Below, piece by piece: positions 35,111-46,075 of a stretch of 64,000 nucleotides of DNA. The notes below the pieces were generated by a model, which had not been told where the DNA came from, did not search any database, and worked only from the letters and a program-made list of their open reading frames with translations. Every line of letters begins with the position of its first letter. The first letter of the stretch is position 1. The DNA comes from Cymbidium sinense. Lineage: Eukaryota > Streptophyta > Magnoliopsida > Asparagales > Orchidaceae. Made by a program: the position numbers and the translations under genes. The DNA is taken from assembly GCA_021442155.1 (NCBI GenBank), contig CM038221.1:48824860-48888859 (forward strand). The letters are read 5' to 3'.

Positions 35111-38100
35111 GAACCTTGTGGGTTGATCTAACTCAACTTAAACTCACCCTAGGTCAGTCCAAAACCTCCCCAAAAAATAAGTGAGCCCCACGCAAGGGGA
35201 TTATCCATCAAACCATGACATTTAAGCTTCAAAACTAATGTATCCAAGCCAAGTCAACTCCCCCATCCCCATGGCCCCTTAGCACTCAATAGAACCTTCT
35301 CCTGACCCACCTAGCCCACTTAACCCACTCTAAATCGTCATGGACCTTTGGGAGGTGAGTTGACTCACCTCCAACCCAAATCGAGCACCTAATGGATCCA
35401 AGCCGTGAAAACTTTGCACAATGGATCCATGGCAGCCTCCATCACTTCTCCCATCCTAGCGTGCCACCTGAACTTGATGGAGACAAGTTGGCCACCAATA
35501 TGTGTAACATGTGCACGTGTCCCTCCATCATGAGCAATTGAGGGGTATACCACCATAATTCGAGTAGAAATCAAAGCCAATTTCATCGAGAAACTTCCTA
35601 AGACAATTTTGAAACCTCTTAGAGCGATCCCAAGCATCTTCAATCTCTCCTCGATCAACATTGCCCATTACCGAGCAAAGCTAAAATATGGCATCACAAT
35701 CTCGATCCATACTCCCTCATTTCGCAATCAAACTCGAATTCCTTTTACCGACACCATTCTCATACTCTATCGAAGCCAACTGAACCTTCTCCAAGCCTTC
35801 CCGAGCACCAGATATAGGAGTTTGATCAGAGCCAAGGCCTTCACATAAATGGATTGATCGATCGAGCACTCTACCTCAAATTGAGCTCAAAGCTTCTTAA
35901 CAGGGCCTCGCCTTAACTAGGCGAAGCTACCTCCTACGACCCACCTCTGGACATTCCGGAGAGGTAATTTTGCAAACTAAGCCTTGTATGCAAAAATGGG
36001 TTGGTCTTTTATGATGTAAATTCGAATCACATGTGTTTTTAGCCGATGGATGTGTGTGTGTCCCTTCCCCGAAGGTGTCGGATGAATTTGGAGGCAATCC
36101 GAGCCCAGGCGAGCTCGGATCGAATGGGGAAAGATGGACGACATCCATCTTTTGCTGCTCGTGAATGGATAAATCATGAGCCATCTGTTCCGTGTGATCA
36201 TAATGGATGGCTCTGATTAAATCTCGCATTAGATCCCCTATTTCCTTTTCTAAATCACAGATCAAATCATGATCGTTTGATCTTAGATCAGATGGTCCAC
36301 GGGAAAGTGCATCCGCCGCCATCCGAGTCAGCCTTCGGATGTGATAACTTAAATAGCCAATCCCATCATGCCACATGGAAAGCACGCGTCAGAGTGCCAT
36401 GTCAGCCTCCACGTGGCCCGACGGGATTAAGGCTTTAATTAGGCTGTTTTAATTAATTTTAAGGCTGAAACTTTCTAAATTCATAACTAATTATAGAAAA
36501 ATTAAAAAAATGTAAACTTTAGCTCATTTCAAAAGTATTTCAGAGTAGAATCTAGGTAAATTATTATTAATTGATTTTGAACAGTGATTTTGGCTTAATT
36601 AAGGTTTAATTAGAAATCTAATTAGCTTAATTATCTCTTAATTAAGCATCTAACTAATCTCAATTTTGTTGTGCATGTTTAGGGGGATGACCTCTGCCTC
36701 TCCTATTTTTTTGGATTTTGTTGGTTGCTTAATTAGAAAATCAAATGATTAATCCTGAATCACTCTCTTACTTTAATTAGTGATAATTAATGAATGAATA
36801 GTGGTCTAATTAATTATTTAAGCCTAATTACCTCTGTTGAACAGTAAGGGAGCTTAGGGAATGTGGTTGAGATACCTTTCCTAATTGATTTTTTTTATTT
36901 TCCTTCACTTTTTGGAATTTAATTAGTTAATGATTGATGAGGTAATTACTTGCTTAATTAATTAATTAAACTCCAAGACAAAAATTAGAGCCTAATTGAG
37001 TGTTTGAAATGACTTAGAGATTAAGGATTAAGGTTTTGCTCTTGATCCCTCTCCCTAAATTAATTTCATCATCCTAATCAAACTGTAATCATAGAATTCA
37101 TTCAACTAATTAATAAACTTGATTTAACTCAGTCTAAAAATCCACTTTCACATCTAAGCAACCTTTAATTGATCTTGGGTAGCTCTTTGGGTGCTCAATA
37201 ACCCAAGGTGAGAGATAATGAAATTATTGTTAGCTCACATGTGTGAGAAAACTATAAAAGTAATTAAGTGAGATCCTTTAAGCCTAATTAACTATTAATT
37301 ATAAGCCAATTGCATTAGGCCCCTTTCATTTCTTAGGAGCATTGCAAATTTATTTTTCATGTGGTGGCATATCATATTAACTTATTATTAATTAGTTAAT
37401 TAACTTAAGCTGATATAAGTAAGAGTTAATTAAATCACTTAATTCATACCTTAACTTAATTAAAATATAAAATCACTCTAAATATTTTTCATTAAACCAA
37501 ATTAATTCACACATGGGAAACTGGATTAGGATTAGCAAACCTCTTTCATATTTTCTAAATCAAATCAAACTCAAAGTTAAAAATGTCTTTAAAGAATTTT
37601 GGTTTATTTTAAATTGCCTTAATTAATATGATTATCCTTAGAAATTAATTGGGATGAATGAGATCATGTGCTTATATTCTTTTATTTCTTTCCAATCATG
37701 TTAAATATTGCTTTTCATGTGAAATCATGCATTCATTTCTTTTAAAATTAATTAAATGAAATAGTTTCTTCTATGTCAAATTGCATGTGTTGACTTAATT
37801 TTAAAATAGGTGTGGCTATTATCACTATTAAATCAAAAGCTATTTTCAAAAGCCCATAAATCAATTATAATATATGAAGTGATGTTAATTACAAATATCT
37901 ATAAGTTTGTGTGTGTTGGTAATATAGGATATGTAATATGAAGCTCTCTTTCCTTATCTTATATGGATTCACATAGGATTCACAAATGTATAGTTCATTT
38001 GAAAAGAACACAACATTTATCTAAATTTATTCTGATGCACCTCCATGTTAAGACTTAGGAAGAATTTCATATCACATATGTAAAACATGCAACCAAATTA

Positions 38101-38159
38101 AATGTAACCTCTTGCATGGTTTCTCATTCTTGTGGTTCTTTTTTGTACATTCATATGCA

Positions 38160-38530
38160 TATAAGAAAGTGGTATATTAGTCCGGACACCCTGGGGCTGC
38201 GAGGCCTTAAGTAGCCCTAAGTAGGTCTTGTACCTTATACCCCTGGTGTAGAACAATGACATCGTACTCACTTAAAACTCTTATACATATGAATGTATGA
38301 TATAACCAATGAATAAGAAACATGAATCAAGTAAATCAAAAATACAATTTTTGCATGGGTTTTCTATCCTTGTAGTTGTTTATACATCTAAATGTATCTA
38401 AAAAAAGTAGTATAATATTCTGGACACCTTGGGTCTGTGAGACTTTAGTAGCCCTAAGTAGGTCTTGTACCTTACGCCCTTAGAATAATAGCGATGTACT
38501 CACTTAAAACTTTTATACATGTGAATGTGT
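38160..38530 (+). repeat. About 238-bp direct duplication in LTR A2
   Basis: The block 'aagtngtatantantctggacaccntggg ... agccctaagtaggtcttgtacctta ... gtactcacttaaaac' occurs at about 38166-38280 and again at about 38404-38515. A1 has it once (18213-18330), so it was duplicated in A2 or lost in A1. Confidence 0.85.
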
Positions 38531-39725
38531 ACCTAGCTAATGGATGAAAAATCCCTCTTTTCTATTAAAAGACATGCTTTCATAATTTAATCAAATAAAA
38601 TATTTAAATTCCAAACACACTTCTTTGCATTCATCATTTAAGTGTGCTAAAATATATATTATATGTATATGCATGCTTAGGATTTAATCATATGCATGAT
38701 GTACATGATGGAAGGAAATGAATGAATATGTGTTATGTGATAGCGATTCATTCTAATTACTCTTAAGATGCTTTTCTTATTGAATAAGGTCATTTAGAAT
38801 GAACCTAAACTTAGGGTTAATTAAAACATGTAATAAGCCATTACTAAAGGGAATTAATCAACTTATTTTAGAAGTGACTTAAGGTAAGGATGAAAGAGGA
38901 GTCTCCTCTCTTTCTTCTCTTTATAACACTTAGTTATTTTGTGTAGGCTAATGGAAATAAAAGAAAATATTAAGTAAGCAATCTTCAAATTAATTAAATC
39001 ATTTAAAGATAAATCAACCCTTTATAAATTAAATCCTTCACACTTAGCAAAATTATAACTCTAAAGCCTAGTTAGGACATACCACATAACCTTGATGCAC
39101 AAACTTTAGACTAAATCATCACTTCTAGCTTTATATTAGGGTGGTGTATGGTTTGGTGTATGCCTTTTTGTGATGTATTATTGTAGAGTGGATGTTAGGG
39201 TTTATGTACATAGTCTGGATGTTAGGCTGTTATTAGCCTAATTATGATTTATGTAGGGGTCGTACTTAAGGGGCTATAATAAAAATATAAATGTTTTTGT
39301 TGTGCAAGTTGTTTATACCCCTAAGCATAACCCAAGTTAGGACAAGTGGGCTTGGTTACCCATGTGTGGGGTGCTAAGTCTAAACCATTCATATAACTGT
39401 TTGGGTTGTATTGTGTGTTTAGCTAACATTTATTTTGCAGGTGTAACTAGATTTACTTTCCTTTTTAATGTAATTTTGTATTAGGATTAGGATAAGTGTT
39501 ATGGGGATTAGGATGAGCATTAATTATAAGACCAAGCTTTATATACCATGTGATACCTTTGGAGCAAGCAACATCCAAATCAAGCCAAAAGGAAGTAATA
39601 AATGGAGAAAATCAAAATAAAGAAATGAAAGATGAAGAGTGAAGAATGGAGGATGAAGAATGAAGATCCCCATAACACTTATCATTTTATAATTGTAATT
39701 ATTTTTTGTAATCCGGGTTGTATAA

Positions 39726-39802
39726 GGGTAGAGCTAGGCTACCCAAATTTCTTTTCGGGTTGTACGGCAGCACCCGATCGCATTCTCTTATTCTTTTGCG
39801 AT
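39726..39802 (+). other. Hairpin cluster in LTR A2
   Basis: Three successive hairpins are intact: GGGTAG/CTACCC (39726-39731, 39739-39744), CGGGT/ACCCG (39756-39760, 39772-39776) and ATCGCA/TGCGAT (39777-39782, 39797-39802). Confidence 0.55.
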
Positions 39803-41213
39803 AGTTTTGTAAAATTATTTAATATTTTGTTTAGCTTGTGCATTAGGAAAAGCATGCCTCTTCATAGTTTCATTATAATTGGTGATTTCTATGTGGCTTA
39901 GATGTGATTAGGTTCCTAGGATAAAAATTAATTTTTCTACCAAAATTAACAACTCATAACTAAATCTCTAAAATAACTCATAACCTCATGTAAAATCTAG
40001 GCATTAAATCAAGATAATAAAATATTTAGCAACCCCTTAATGGATGGTATGTTTAACACCATGCATAATCATCTTATTTCACTCTTGTTAAGAGAGGGCT
40101 TCCATCTTTATCAAATAGAAATGACCTTAACCTTTAAGAGCCTATGATGGAAGAACATCTCTTTTCTTTTGATTTAAACCATAATCAACTTCTCATATAT
40201 TTAGATATAAAAATTTCTATAGCCTGTGTCAAAATAAAGAGTCCCAAATTAAATAAAATTTGATAAAAGAAATTGCATTAGATTAAGTCACTATTCATAC
40301 CCCATCATGCTCTAGTATCTTAGAGAGTGGGTTTAAGGACTTAGTTTTTTTTTTAAAATAAATAATAACCTAATTATCTTGCAAAACATATGACTTGACC
40401 ATGTGGTTTTAAAATGTAGAAAAAGTTAGGTGGCTGCAACTCCACGCACTAATAAGTCTAGCAGTTGGGTAGTTTATCCTCTCTTGTGGAGATAAACCAT
40501 ATACACACTTTTGCATGAGATTTAAGTTATGCTTTGACCCTCGTCAAAGCTCCCTAGATTTAGGATCTGAGATTATCGTTTCCCCCCTTAGGCTACAGGC
40601 ATAAATCCTCACCTCTTAGGCATCCTGATAATTTTATGTTGTTAGAGCATAAGTCCTAGCTTTCTAAAGAAATGTTAACTCAAACATATAAAGCCCAACC
40701 ATAAAATGGATTGGAATGTTCACTAGGCTTCCTAGTATCATGAACATTCCCTACTTATCTCCTTTGAATTCGATAATAAATCTCTCCTTTTGATCCATCC
40801 CACTTGATTTTTTAAAATATAACTAATTTGTTGATAGTCCTATCTTTGAATTCTTTGAAGACAATAATCGTCTACTTTAATCAGGAGTATTCTTAAGGGA
40901 TTCATTTTTCTTATGGTATAATTAACTATGGGGGCTTACTCCCATAGGGAACTTTAGAACCCAGTTTAAAAAAATCTTACTTTATTCATCCATGTAAAGT
41001 AGGGAAAAAATCTCTGGTATATTCGAAGACTCATCATGTCTTAGGAGTCCTTATTAGGTGATTAAGTCCATTGTAGGGTAGTGGCTTCTATCTTTCGGGA
41101 TAATACACTATTCCTCAATGTCGTACCCGATCACCTCAATAAGTACATCCTCATATCTACATGGTGTCCCTCTCACATATACACACAACACTCAACTAAA
41201 AATAAACACCACA

Positions 41214-42700
41214 ATAGGTTTGAACTATATCCAAGAAGAATTAATTCCCTCTAAATACTTTGAGAAAATCACTCTGAAGCTTAAAGCTGCTTATGGCAAA
41301 ACCTTGCAGATTAACTACAAATGATCTTCTGTAGCAATCTATCATGGAGATATTTGCATTCATATGCTATTTTTGTTAGTAAAAATCTAACACAAATATA
41401 TTATTCTCGTAACGTCATTCCTTCTCAAAATAATGTCTATCATTAGAATTGATGGTATCGGAATCCATTATGAAATGTGGGATGAAATGGTTATATTTTG
41501 ATTTATCACAAATCTTAAAGAAATAATTATTAATGTAATGAATAAACTTAATAATAAGTTTATACATATAAATTATTTTAAGAGAGAAAATTTTGATTTA
41601 TCCTTAAAATATAAAATCTCTTCTCCATCGATTCAAAATAAAATTCAAAATTGTCTTCAAGATATCCAAAAATCTATTTGTGGAGATAGTCCCATAGCTT
41701 TTTTTAATCAAAATTCACTCAGTGAAACTCCCATACATTGATTCCTTCAATGAACGAGATATTCCCACTAAGGCTCATCCTTGTCAGATGATCGAGCATT
41801 ATCTTACTTTATGTAAAAAAGAGATTGCTAAGTTATTAGAAAAAAGAATAATTCGATAATCCTATTCTCCTTGGTGCTGCACTGCTTTCTATGTCATGAA
41901 TGCAGCGGAAAAGAAAAGAGGAAGACTGAGACTTGTAATAAATTACAAGCATCTTAACAAATTTCTTAAATTGATTAGATATCCTCTTCCAAATAAAAGG
42001 GATTTGCTTAACATATTACAGCAAAATCTTTTCAAAGTTTGATTTGAAATCAGGTTATTGGCATATTCAAATCAAAGAAGTAGATAGATATAAAATTGCT
42101 TTCACCATTCCATTCGGTCATTACGAATGAAATGTTATGTCATTTGGGCTTAAAAATATCCCATCTGAATTTCAATATATTATGAATAATATATTTGAAA
42201 ATTATTTTTAGTATATTCTTGTCTATATAGATGATGTTCTTATATTTTTCAACACCATCCATGAACATTTTAACTATTTACAAACTTTTAAATGGCTTAT
42301 CCAAAAAAATATTTTAGTTGTCTCTAGTCCTAAAATCAGGCTGCTTCAAATTGAAATACGATTTTTAGAGTATAACATAGCCAATGCGGTAATTATTCTC
42401 ATTAATTGAAGTATTAAATTTTTGATAAATTTCATGACATTATCGATAAAAAATCAATTCGCGATTAGCCAAATTATGTTGCAGATTTTTATCAAAATCT
42501 TACATTAGATGCCACTCCCCTTTTTGATCGTCTTAAAAAGACACCTCTAGCTTAAAAGGCAGACACAAACATTAACATATGACGTAAGACTTGATGGATC
42601 TGATGTTCCACCAAACAATCAATATTCCATTCACAAATGAAGTCTCCATCATTCGAACTCTTATAAATCCTTGATCAGATATAATCTCATAATGATAATC
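41214..42700 (+). pseudogene. Endogenous pararetrovirus (Caulimoviridae-like) protease-RT fragment
   Basis: Blocks resembling the protease-to-RT part of a caulimovirid polyprotein are seen. They include AFYVMNAAEKKRGR and a following VINYK block (about 41885-41950), an FGLK block near 42146, and the catalytic YIDD at 42224-42235. The NAAEKKRG style separates it from the gypsy RTs in the window. It is clearly dead: in-frame TGA at 42128-42130, TAG at 42209-42211, a stop near 41855 and a frameshift near 42025. Movement and coat regions were not seen, and RNase H is not convincing. It starts right at the end of LTR A2. Genus cannot be assigned by eye. Confidence 0.7.
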
Positions 42701-44149
42701 CTCTTGTGATTTATAATTAAAATACTTTCAAATCTTTCAGTATGTTTGAGATAAATTTTGTTTTATTTTTTTTTTTTACTTTTATTTTATATTATTTTTA
42801 AAAATATATTTGTATAGTGTATTTCTCAGTATTATTAATTTTTAATTTTAAAAAGAAATTATTTTATTTTTAAAAATACATAAAATAATTTTTGGATACT
42901 TTAGTATTTTTAAAATCAACTATCACTAAGAAATTTATTTTATTTCAAATAAAAATATAAAATAAGAAATAAAAGTGATTCAAACGGTATCTTGGCATTT
43001 AGTTACTGTGTTGATTAGTGAAAAATCTCAAAACATGAAATCATTGATGCCCACTTAGAAGGTCGTGTCTATGGTTAACAAAACCAAAATAATTAAGCAC
43101 TAATTATACTATTTATACTCATAAGAAAACCAAGGGTTCGACAATAACGATTTCTCTGTTATAATGTTTAAATAGCATCATAATCATGATTTTAAAAATG
43201 GATCGGATAATGTTTGATAATATAATAATAGATTTAGTTTAATTATTCATATTATAAAATATATTTAAAATTTTTTAAATATTTTATATAAATTGAAGAA
43301 GAAATACTCATAGGATATTATTGATTATTAATTTGAAGTTAGTTAAAATTTATTATGTTTTTAAAAATATATGATAAAAATCAAAGAAAATTGAGTAGAA
43401 TAAACAAATAAAATTAGCATTAATTAATAGCTTTGAATTATACCAAAAAGTACAGTTTTATTTTATTTATTTATTATTTTTTTTTTTGTAGAGCGGAAGA
43501 GGTCAGTAGTTGAAGGAAAATAAAAATCTTAATTTGCGAGTTCAATACATTTCTTATTTTATTTAATTAAACACGTAAATAGTATATCGAAATAGATTGG
43601 ACGCGTAATTAATAAATACACATGATCTAAAAGTTTAGATTTTTAATTAGAAATCTTATGTATATGAATTATGTGCGTGAGGTTTGCTAAAATGTTCTAA
43701 AATTAAATAAATTCTTATTATATATGTGAATTTATATTTAAATTATTTTAAATATAAATAAATAAATAAATAAATATACGTGCAGGCACGGCATTAAAGA
43801 CCTAATCAATGCTAGACAAATCACCTATCATTTTTTAGCTCGGTTGATGGCGGCGTAGAATCAATGCTCAATTCTTCTGCTTCGAGGATATCAAGACCGT
43901 TGCATTGATGAATGTGATCTGTAAGCCTAAAGATTAATCGTAATATTCACCTAAAATGAATGAGATATTGAATGAATACTCTTAAAAAAAATGCTGGTCA
44001 AATCAACAGCGGCGATCCAATCCTCATATGACGCCTGATTTCTCGGCGTGACTTCGAATAGTAAGAAAAATAAAGTTTTTTGGTCTAGATAGATATGCCA
44101 CACCCTTCCTCTTCCTGAGGCATGAAACGACAGATTTCCTGAGAGAAAA
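42701..44149. other. AT-rich intergenic region upstream of the DUF599 gene
   Basis: There is no credible ORF. It contains long A/T runs, a (TAAA)n run at 43755-43775, and a less AT-rich last 350 bases leading to the gene start, where promoter and 5' untranslated sequence are expected. No distinct TATA box can be chosen with confidence. Confidence 0.5.
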
Positions 44150-44311
44150 ATGGAAGAAAAGCAGCTGGACTTTGCACTTGTTCCCCTTGGCCTATTTGTC
44201 CTCACCCTCTACCACTCCTGGCTTCTCTTTTCTATCCTCCGGCGACCCATTACCACTGTCGTTGGCCTCAATGCCCTAGCCCCCCGGCGATGGGTCCAAG
44301 CAATGATGGCT
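44150..44311 (+). CDS. DUF599-family protein, exon 1
   Basis: The first 54 codons begin MEEKQLDFALVPLGLFVLTL. A hydrophobic segment (about residues 9-29) is followed by LRRPITTVVGLNALAPRRWV and QAMMA, the usual N-terminal part of plant DUF599 membrane proteins. The exon ends GCT with GT at 44312; continuing the open frame past this point leaves the family pattern, so the splice is preferred. The ATG is preceded by stops and matches the family's usual start. Phase 0 agrees with exon 2. The biochemical role of the family is not known; a membrane location is inferred from the hydrophobic segments. Confidence 0.8.
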
Positions 44312-44546
44312 GTTAGAACCTTCCTGCTCCCATTCTCTTCTTCCTATCATTTCTTTTTTCAACTCTTTCTTGTTCCGCATCGTGCAGAATTTAATTCTTT
44401 TTGGTTACTGCTTGATTGCCTTTTTTATTCGGAGATTTTTTTTGCTATATGGTTTTTTTCAAGATGCTAGTAGATCAGAAGTGAGGTTGCTAGATCTTAA
44501 TACCTTCGCGTGATTCCAAAATTTTTTTTTCTTGATATATAGTTGT

Positions 44547-45272
44547 TGCGTGCTAGAAAACTTCTTAGAGTAAAGTTACCTTAACCTTGTTGTGAAATCA
44601 GACAACAGTATTTAAAAGTGAACAAGAAAACTCAGAATACGAAAACCTCAAAAGAGAGAAAAAATCCACACTAAAAAAAACTATGTATCTATTTGAGTAC
44701 AAAATCTTCCGATAACGGATTACTGATTGTATATGAAAAGACAATGGTATGTAATGCGTTCAGTGGTAATAATTCTAGTGGTAGCGAGATGATGATAATG
44801 AGAATAGCGGCCGATGAGATTAAGTCATGATGGAGCCGTGAAGGTTGCTGGCGATCGGCGGCGTGGCGGCGGCGGCGTGGTTGGCAACCGTCAGTGGTAA
44901 CGATTGTGCTTGGAGGATCTTCGCTTTGGCTCTCTCTCTTGCTTGGCTCTCTCGTATGAGGAATGATGACTATTTATAGATTGGAGGAGTGGCGTCTCAG
45001 AATACACCATCATTTCCCCTGGACGGCTTTAAATGATCCCTTTGATCATTTGATGTATTTTAAATATTTGAAATGAAGTCGAATTTTGAGATTTTGGGCT
45101 TGTTAGATCCGGCCGTCGAGGCGCCGATTTTGTAAACACTCCATGTTTGAGAGCTTTTTAGGGGTTTAATCGATATCCCAAAGTTTCCAATGATATTTTA
45201 AGTTCTTGATTTTAGTTTCAACTTGGATCGTTGCTTTTAACGTTAAGATTCGTCTTGTAGTAGAATTTTCGA
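44547..45272 (-). repeat. 3' LTR of the Tat element
   Basis: Homologous to 53608-54368: 'gtacaaaatcttccgataac', 'atgaggaatgatg', 'tatttatagattggaggag', 'aaatgatccctttgatcatt' and 'gagctttttaggggtttaa' occur in both in the same order. Differences are many small indels and substitutions. Confidence 0.9.
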
Positions 45273-45730
45273 TTATATCAATTCTATTTTTGGATGACAT
45301 TATCTCAATCATTCAAATATATATACGTATACTTGAAAATAACAAATTCTTCAATGAAATTTGAGAGTCCTTTAATCACATTGAGAAGAAGATCTTTATG
45401 AGCAAAATTATGATAAACGGATCGGAGGTGGATGTGTGTAGATATGCACAGACACGAGATTTCGAGATCTGAGTCATCCGCTACAGCTCATTAGCCTGGC
45501 AGTAAGCGGCGCACTCATTCCTGAGCACCGCTCCAGTAAGTGCGGGCCCGTCGGGTGGGTCAGCGGCAAACAGCGGTCGCGAATGGATCTTGGCGTGGGT
45601 GGTGGGCGACTGTATGTGACATGGCGCTCTTGATCTGATGACGGTCGGCGTGTGCAGCCGCCTAACTGCGGTTTTTGACGGTTTGACGGTTTTGCGATTT
45701 TAAACGCTTTTTGATTTTTTACCTTTTGAG

Positions 45731-45740
45731 TCTATAAAAC
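45731..45740 (+). promoter_or_regulatory. Candidate TATA box for the antisense ORF
   Basis: TCTATAAAAC lies on the + strand about 350 bases upstream of the first coding-like block (46076) and just before a repeated leader. The location between the 3' LTR and the antisense ORF suits a promoter driving that ORF. Function is inferred. Confidence 0.45.
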
Positions 45741-45807
45741 CCCAGCAGGAGAAGGCACACTTTAACGCTTTAGTCTTCTTTTCTTCTTGAGTGAGGGTCG
45801 TTGAGGC

Positions 45808-46035
45808 GATGAAGGCGTAGTTCATATGTCAGGCTCAATTTTTCGAAGAGGTGTCAGACCTCGTCGACCGTCGGGTTTGGATCAAGGCGTAGTTCATCGA
45901 CAGACTCTAATTTTCCCGAAAGAGGTGTTAACCTCGTCGGACCGGCCGGGTTTGGAAGCGATCACCATGGTTCATCGGAGCTCGTTTTCCCTCGAAAGAG
46001 GTGTCGACCTTCGGACCGACCGGGTTTGGAGGCGA
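45808..46035 (+). repeat. Three tandem units of about 80 bp
   Basis: The block 'gttcatcg..(c)tc.nttttcccgaaagaggtgt..acctcgtcggaccg.cgggtttgga' occurs three times (about 45820-45885, 45890-45958, 45968-46035). It sits between the TATA-like site and the antisense ORF, probably in its leader. Confidence 0.85.
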
Positions 46036-46075
46036 TCAAGACCCGTAGTGAGAAATTGGATTTCTTCAAACTTCG

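Larger units (their letters stand above)
13321..41213 (+). mobile_element. Giant gypsy-type element: LTR A1 - gag/pol - LTR A2
   Basis: Two collinear direct repeats of 7.7 kb (13321-21001) and 8.1 kb (33143-41213) flank a + strand gag, protease, RT, RNase H, integrase series. A PBS-like site follows the left repeat, and both repeats run from (T)GTTGACCTCATTTTT to ACCACA. This is the layout of one LTR retrotransposon of about 28 kb with exceptionally long LTRs, comparable in type to Ogre. Against one simple insertion, the left flank is gag of element 0 while the right flank is pararetrovirus-like, and no 5-bp target duplication was found (GTAAT versus ATAGG). A chain LTR-internal-LTR-internal-LTR made by unequal recombination is the main alternative. 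Confidence 0.6.
33143..41213 (+). repeat. LTR A2 (right copy), about 8.1 kb
   Basis: It starts TGTTGACCTCATTTTTGG and ends ATAAACACCACA. It has the same sequence of blocks as A1 and, in its last 2.3 kb, as copy 0b. Differences from A1 include fewer AT-rich tandem units near 33700, a duplicated block at 38160-38530, and a diverged middle (35160-36430) with only chance frames such as 35927-36385 on the - strand. Preceding bases (TTGGGAACCC) are not a clear polypurine tract. Confidence 0.65.

Noticed and set aside
35927..36385. 152-codon - strand frame in LTR A2
   Set aside because: Not kept in the matching part of LTR A1 and without recognised motifs; chance frame in a less AT-rich part.
44312..44470. 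Continuation of the DUF599 exon 1 frame to 106 codons
   Set aside because: After MMA the residues no longer match the family, and a GT donor in the right phase sits there; it is intron.
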